Source: Sporomusa acidovorans (GTDB lineage Bacteria; Bacillota; Negativicutes; Sporomusales; Sporomusaceae). Taken from it: a DNA stretch of 64,000 nucleotides. The stretch lies in the NCBI RefSeq assembly GCF_900101845.1, contig NZ_FNAM01000027.1, positions 1 through 64,000 on the forward strand, in the 5' to 3' direction. The notes below the pieces were generated by a model. It had not been told where the DNA came from, ran no database searches, and was given only the letters and a program-made list of their open reading frames with translations. The position numbers and the translations under genes are program-made. Positions 61,305-64,000 of this stretch are shown here, piece after piece. Each line of letters starts with the position of its first letter. The stretch's first letter is position 1.

Positions 61305-62690
61305 TTAATCCGTATAGTCCTTGCCAACAATAACTTGAACAATATTAGCACGGCTGCTGTCATTATTAATCTGCAGGGCATAATTGAAAGGCAAACCGGT
61401 TAATTTGCTGCTGGCTTCACTGCTATTAGCGACAACCAGCGTATTTTTATTGGCTGATCCGGAACTGCCGGAGACACTGACAACTGTATAACCCCGTCCT
61501 TTTAGTGCTGCTGCCATTTTCTCGCCGGCACCCGCAACACCGCTGGCATTAACCACTTCAAACTGCAACTTACCGGCAGACCCGGATTTAGAGTCGGCAG
61601 CCTTGCTTTTATCGGTTGCTGCTGCCTTATCCGCTGCCTTTTGGTCTGTGGTTCCCGGTTTTTTAGTCGCTGTGGCATCAGCCGGCTTTTTGGGTGTTTC
61701 AATAATTTTCATTTCTTTAGGAATGGATCGCTCATACTGGCTGGCCGTGGTACGCACTTCTGCAAAATATTTATCATCGGTAGTCATGCCTTGCGATGCT
61801 GCCACATAGGCCCGCAGTTCAGTTATATCAGGCAGCCAATAGCTAACGTCGTCGATATAGGCGGGTTTTCCCGGCACCATTGCCGCTTTCAACCCGGATT
61901 TAGAAGCATCACTTAATAATTTAGCCAGTTTCAACATATCGGCTGTTGACATATCGGTCGTAACAGCGGAACTTACCTCCCGGATAATCCCTGGCACCCG
62001 CGGCAGAATCAGCGGGCTGGCAACTTCGTTTAACATGGCTTTAATAAACTTTTGTTGGCGGGCAATCCGGCCAATATCCCCTTCTTCATCCCGGTAACGC
62101 ACATATTTAATGGCGGTACGCCCATCCATTTTTTGCGGGCCAGGCTGAAGGTCAATCACTAAATTGTCATAAGGATCTTCATAATACATGCGTTTTTCGA
62201 CGTCAATCGTTACACCGCCGACGGCATCCACGATTTTGTTAAATGCCGAAAAATTAACGAGAACATAATAATCCATCGGGATACCCAGCAGGTCTTCAAC
62301 GGCCTTCTGCGCCAGTTTATGACCGCCAAAGGCAAAGGCATGGTTAATCTTGTCCCAGCCATGACCGGGGACCTTGACTCTGGTATCACGCGGCACTGAC
62401 AATAGTGACACTTGTTTGGTCGAGGTATCTACCGTAACAACCATCATGGTGTCTGACCGGCCGGCATCATCGCTGCGCTCATCAACGCCCATTAATAAAA
62501 TATTAATTTTATTCGGCAGCCCTGGCGTGGCGCCTGCCCGCCGGGCCTTTTCAAATGTGCCGCCAGTCGCCCAATAATAAGTGGCCCCGGCAACACTAAT
62601 AAACAAGAGTAGGCAAGTTAGTATAAGCAGAAACCGGTTACGCCGGTTTTTTCGCTCATTCGTAAGTCGTTTTTCGAGGCGTGATGCCAT
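61305..62690 (-). CDS. LytR-CpsA-Psr (LCP) family protein with LytR_C domain
   Basis: 461 residues from the ATG at 62690 behind GGAAAGGG. A cytoplasmic basic segment, one membrane helix (FLLILTCLLLFISVAGATYY), then the LCP domain (INILLMGVDERSDDAGRSDT, SVPRDTRVKVPG, VGGVTIDVEKRMYYED, KYVRYRDEEGDIGRIARQQ). A long Ala/Lys/Asp linker leads to LytR_C (LQFEVVNASGVAGAGEKMA). LCP enzymes attach polymers to peptidoglycan or related carriers. Its acceptor in a Gram-negative spore former is not known. Confidence 0.93.
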   Translation of the reverse strand: MASRLEKRLTNERKNRRNRFLLILTCLLLFISVAGATYYWATGGTFEKARRAGATPGLPNKINILLMGVDERSDDAGRSDTMMVVTVDTSTKQVSLLSVPRDTRVKVPGHGWDKINHAFAFGGHKLAQKAVEDLLGIPMDYYVLVNFSAFNKIVDAVGGVTIDVEKRMYYEDPYDNLVIDLQPGPQKMDGRTAIKYVRYRDEEGDIGRIARQQKFIKAMLNEVASPLILPRVPGIIREVSSAVTTDMSTADMLKLAKLLSDASKSGLKAAMVPGKPAYIDDVSYWLPDITELRAYVAASQGMTTDDKYFAEVRTTASQYERSIPKEMKIIETPKKPADATATKKPGTTDQKAADKAAATDKSKAADSKSGSAGKLQFEVVNASGVAGAGEKMAAALKGRGYTVVSVSGSSGSANKNTLVVANSSEASSKLTGLPFNYALQINNDSSRANIVQVIVGKDYTD

Positions 62691-62740
62691 ACACAATCAC
62701 CCTTTCCTCATCCTCTGCAGCATATTGTCCCACAACAAGA

Positions 62741-62765
62741 CAAGCCCCCTCAAACCGGGGGCTTG
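62741..62765 (-). terminator. terminator of the MTH1187-type gene
   Basis: CAAGCCCCC and GGGGGCTTG pair perfectly over 9 bp. On the minus strand TCTTGTTGTG follows, a weak T-run. Confidence 0.7.
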
Positions 62766-62796
62766 CTTGCAGTATAGCAAATTTTGTAGTTTTACG

Positions 62797-63111
62797 TCAA
62801 GAACTTTTTCCTGGTAATTTGTCAATAACCGCCTTGACCTTGCCGGCCATGGTAAGTTCCTTATCCCGGCGGTCATCGATCCGAATGGATGTCGACACCC
62901 GCTGTGCCCCCGCAGCAAAGGGGCTTTCGTGCATTTGCCGGATAACCTCCAGAATTCTGTCAAGGTCACCCTCAATAATGGTGGACATAGGTGTTAATTG
63001 ATACTTGACATCGCTGGCCTTTGCCAGTACCCGGTGACAGCCGGCTACATACTGACTCACACTGGGCGTACCAGTGCCTAGAGGAGCGATGGTTACTTCA
63101 ACAACAGCCAT
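62797..63111 (-). CDS. MTH1187-family thiamine-binding protein
   Basis: 104 residues, the usual length. [20 protein letters not shown] is typical for the family, followed by [20 protein letters not shown] and [14 protein letters not shown]. Members are ferredoxin-like fold proteins; some bind thiamine. GGGAGG precedes the ATG. It stands alone between terminators. Confidence 0.9.
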   Translation of the reverse strand: MAVVEVTIAPLGTGTPSVSQYVAGCHRVLAKASDVKYQLTPMSTIIEGDLDRILEVIRQMHESPFAAGAQRVSTSIRIDDRRDKELTMAGKVKAVIDKLPGKSS

Positions 63112-63169
63112 ATGGTTTCCCTCCCAAAATTAAAGTATTTACAGGCTGTATTCGCTCTCTGCGCAAAAA

Positions 63170-63191
63170 AACCTGCCATTTATGGCAGGTT
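63170..63191 (-). terminator. terminator of the GH18 gene
   Basis: AACCTGCCA and TGGCAGGTT pair perfectly over 9 bp. On the minus strand TTTTTTGCGC follows. It lies 5 nt after the stop. Confidence 0.85.
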
Positions 63192-63196
63192 CCGTA

Positions 63197-64000
63197 TTAT
63201 TTGGCCTTGGGAAATTTTTTGTCAATTGTTCCCCATATTTCCGGCTGCTCCTGACCTAAGCGCCAGACAGCAATGCCGGCCGGATTATATTTGGCTACAA
63301 CATCCAGTTTGGCGGCCGTACTCTTGTCATTTTCATACCAGACTTCGTGATCTTTGTATTTAAAATAAGGAGCTTGACTCTTTTCATCATAGCTTATTTT
63401 TACGCCGTTTTTTTCCGCCAGCACAATGGCATCCGCATATTTTATCGTTTCACCTTTTTTATCCACCCAGTCATACCCATAGGCACTAACCCCGATAATC
63501 ACTTTATGCGGACCGCCGCACTTTTCGATTGCATATTTAATATTTTTTTCATACCAGTCGATGGGAGCAATAGGGCCAGGGTCGGAAGTAGCCCAGTGGT
63601 TATCATAGGTCATGATCTGAAGGAAATCAGCATTAGCCGCGAGCTGCGGATAATCATAGGCGCCTGATACGTCTTCCGCCACATCTACCTGGGGAAAGAC
63701 CGAAATAATGACTACCTTATTGATGGCCTTCATTTTAGGATAAAGTTCCGCCATAAAGGCTGTAAGATTATCCCTGTATTTGGGTGGCAGCAATTCAAAA
63801 TCAATATTAATGCCGTCATACCCTTTTTCTTGAACCATCTTAACGATACTGTCCGTTACCTTGGTTCGAATAGCCGGGTCCCCCAGTATAGCATCGGTGG
63901 CACCGGTTTTATTTGTTACCAGCGGATACATTCTAAGCCCTAGTTGACGGGCCGTGTCATAAACCAACTGGCTGTCCCTGGCTTCCAGCGTTCCGTCCTG
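63197..64000 (-). CDS. glycoside hydrolase family 18 protein, partial (5' end beyond the window)
   Basis: 267 codons are visible and the frame is open to the right edge, so the start is outside. The GH18 catalytic motif reads YDGINIDFELL (DGxxxDxE). Other marks are LGLRMYPLVTNKTG, FLQIMTYDNHWATSDPGP, KVIIGVSAYGYDW and the C-terminal GIAVWRLGQEQPEIW. This is the SleL/YaaH-type N-acetylglucosaminidase fold used in spore-cortex lysis or envelope remodelling. LysM domains would lie in the missing N-terminal part if present. A terminator follows. Confidence 0.9.
   Translation of the reverse strand, partial: QDGTLEARDSQLVYDTARQLGLRMYPLVTNKTGATDAILGDPAIRTKVTDSIVKMVQEKGYDGINIDFELLPPKYRDNLTAFMAELYPKMKAINKVVIISVFPQVDVAEDVSGAYDYPQLAANADFLQIMTYDNHWATSDPGPIAPIDWYEKNIKYAIEKCGGPHKVIIGVSAYGYDWVDKKGETIKYADAIVLAEKNGVKISYDEKSQAPYFKYKDHEVWYENDKSTAAKLDVVAKYNPAGIAVWRLGQEQPEIWGTIDKKFPKAK

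Overview
The window looks like a chromosome segment from an endospore-forming member of the Negativicutes (Sporomusa/Pelosinus-like). The signs are CotF-type coat proteins, Fur/PerR and FakA/DegV genes, a Tat-exported [NiFe] hydrogenase, a complete early tetrapyrrole operon behind a cobalamin riboswitch, and a walJ-htrA-rlmH cluster as in low-GC Gram-positives. The organism is inferred from gene content only. Conserved housekeeping DNA runs from about 26.3 kb to the right edge. Everything to the left is accessory.

Accessory part (1-26.3 kb). A complete IS3-family element (1-1309) forms the left edge. An AT-rich cargo zone follows (1.3-11.5 kb): a HEPN-motif gene paired with a PD-(D/E)XK/SEC-C gene, a helicase-less HsdR_N-like nuclease, a small membrane protein, an MqsR-like toxin with a YgiT/MqsA-Panacea antitoxin, a DUF1643 gene, and several small secreted or membrane proteins. 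The more GC-rich core (11.9-26 kb) reads almost entirely on the minus strand: ParA, an RHH protein, a prim-pol/DUF927 ATPase, an acidic ssDNA-binding-like protein, a duplicated small gene, RadC, and two adjacent large serine recombinases, one of them frameshifted. This core stops at the 3' end of rlmH. rlmH-abutting position, tandem large serine recombinases, a DUF927 ATPase upstream and DUF1643 downstream together match the plan of the staphylococcal cassette chromosome (SCC). I therefore read the region as an SCC-like element in a Gram-negative spore former. Its distal end is not visible and may lie beyond base 1.

Chromosomal part (26.3-64 kb). In order: rlmH, htrA-type protease and walJ; phosphomannomutase; a two-gene exported [NiFe] hydrogenase whose small subunit has CxxN in place of the proximal-cluster CxxC; a gluzincin-like peptidase; deoC; a Fur-family regulator; two CotF-like proteins; a MASE3-GAF-GGDEF cyclase divergent from a degenerate HD-GYP protein; a MATE transporter; tex; a cyclodeaminase-family gene; the FakA-like/DegV pair; a long FtsA-like ATPase; a short hybrid-cluster protein behind a CRP/FNR-type operator; and a second diguanylate cyclase. 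Next comes the tetrapyrrole operon (precorrin-2 dehydrogenase, hemA, hemC, cobA-hemD, hemB, hemL), then PBP2, an LCP-family protein, an MTH1187-type thiamine-binding protein and the 3' part of a GH18 gene.

No tRNA, rRNA or CRISPR array was recognised. No relaxase or conjugation gene was seen. All functional calls come from reading motifs in the translated sequence; no database search was run.
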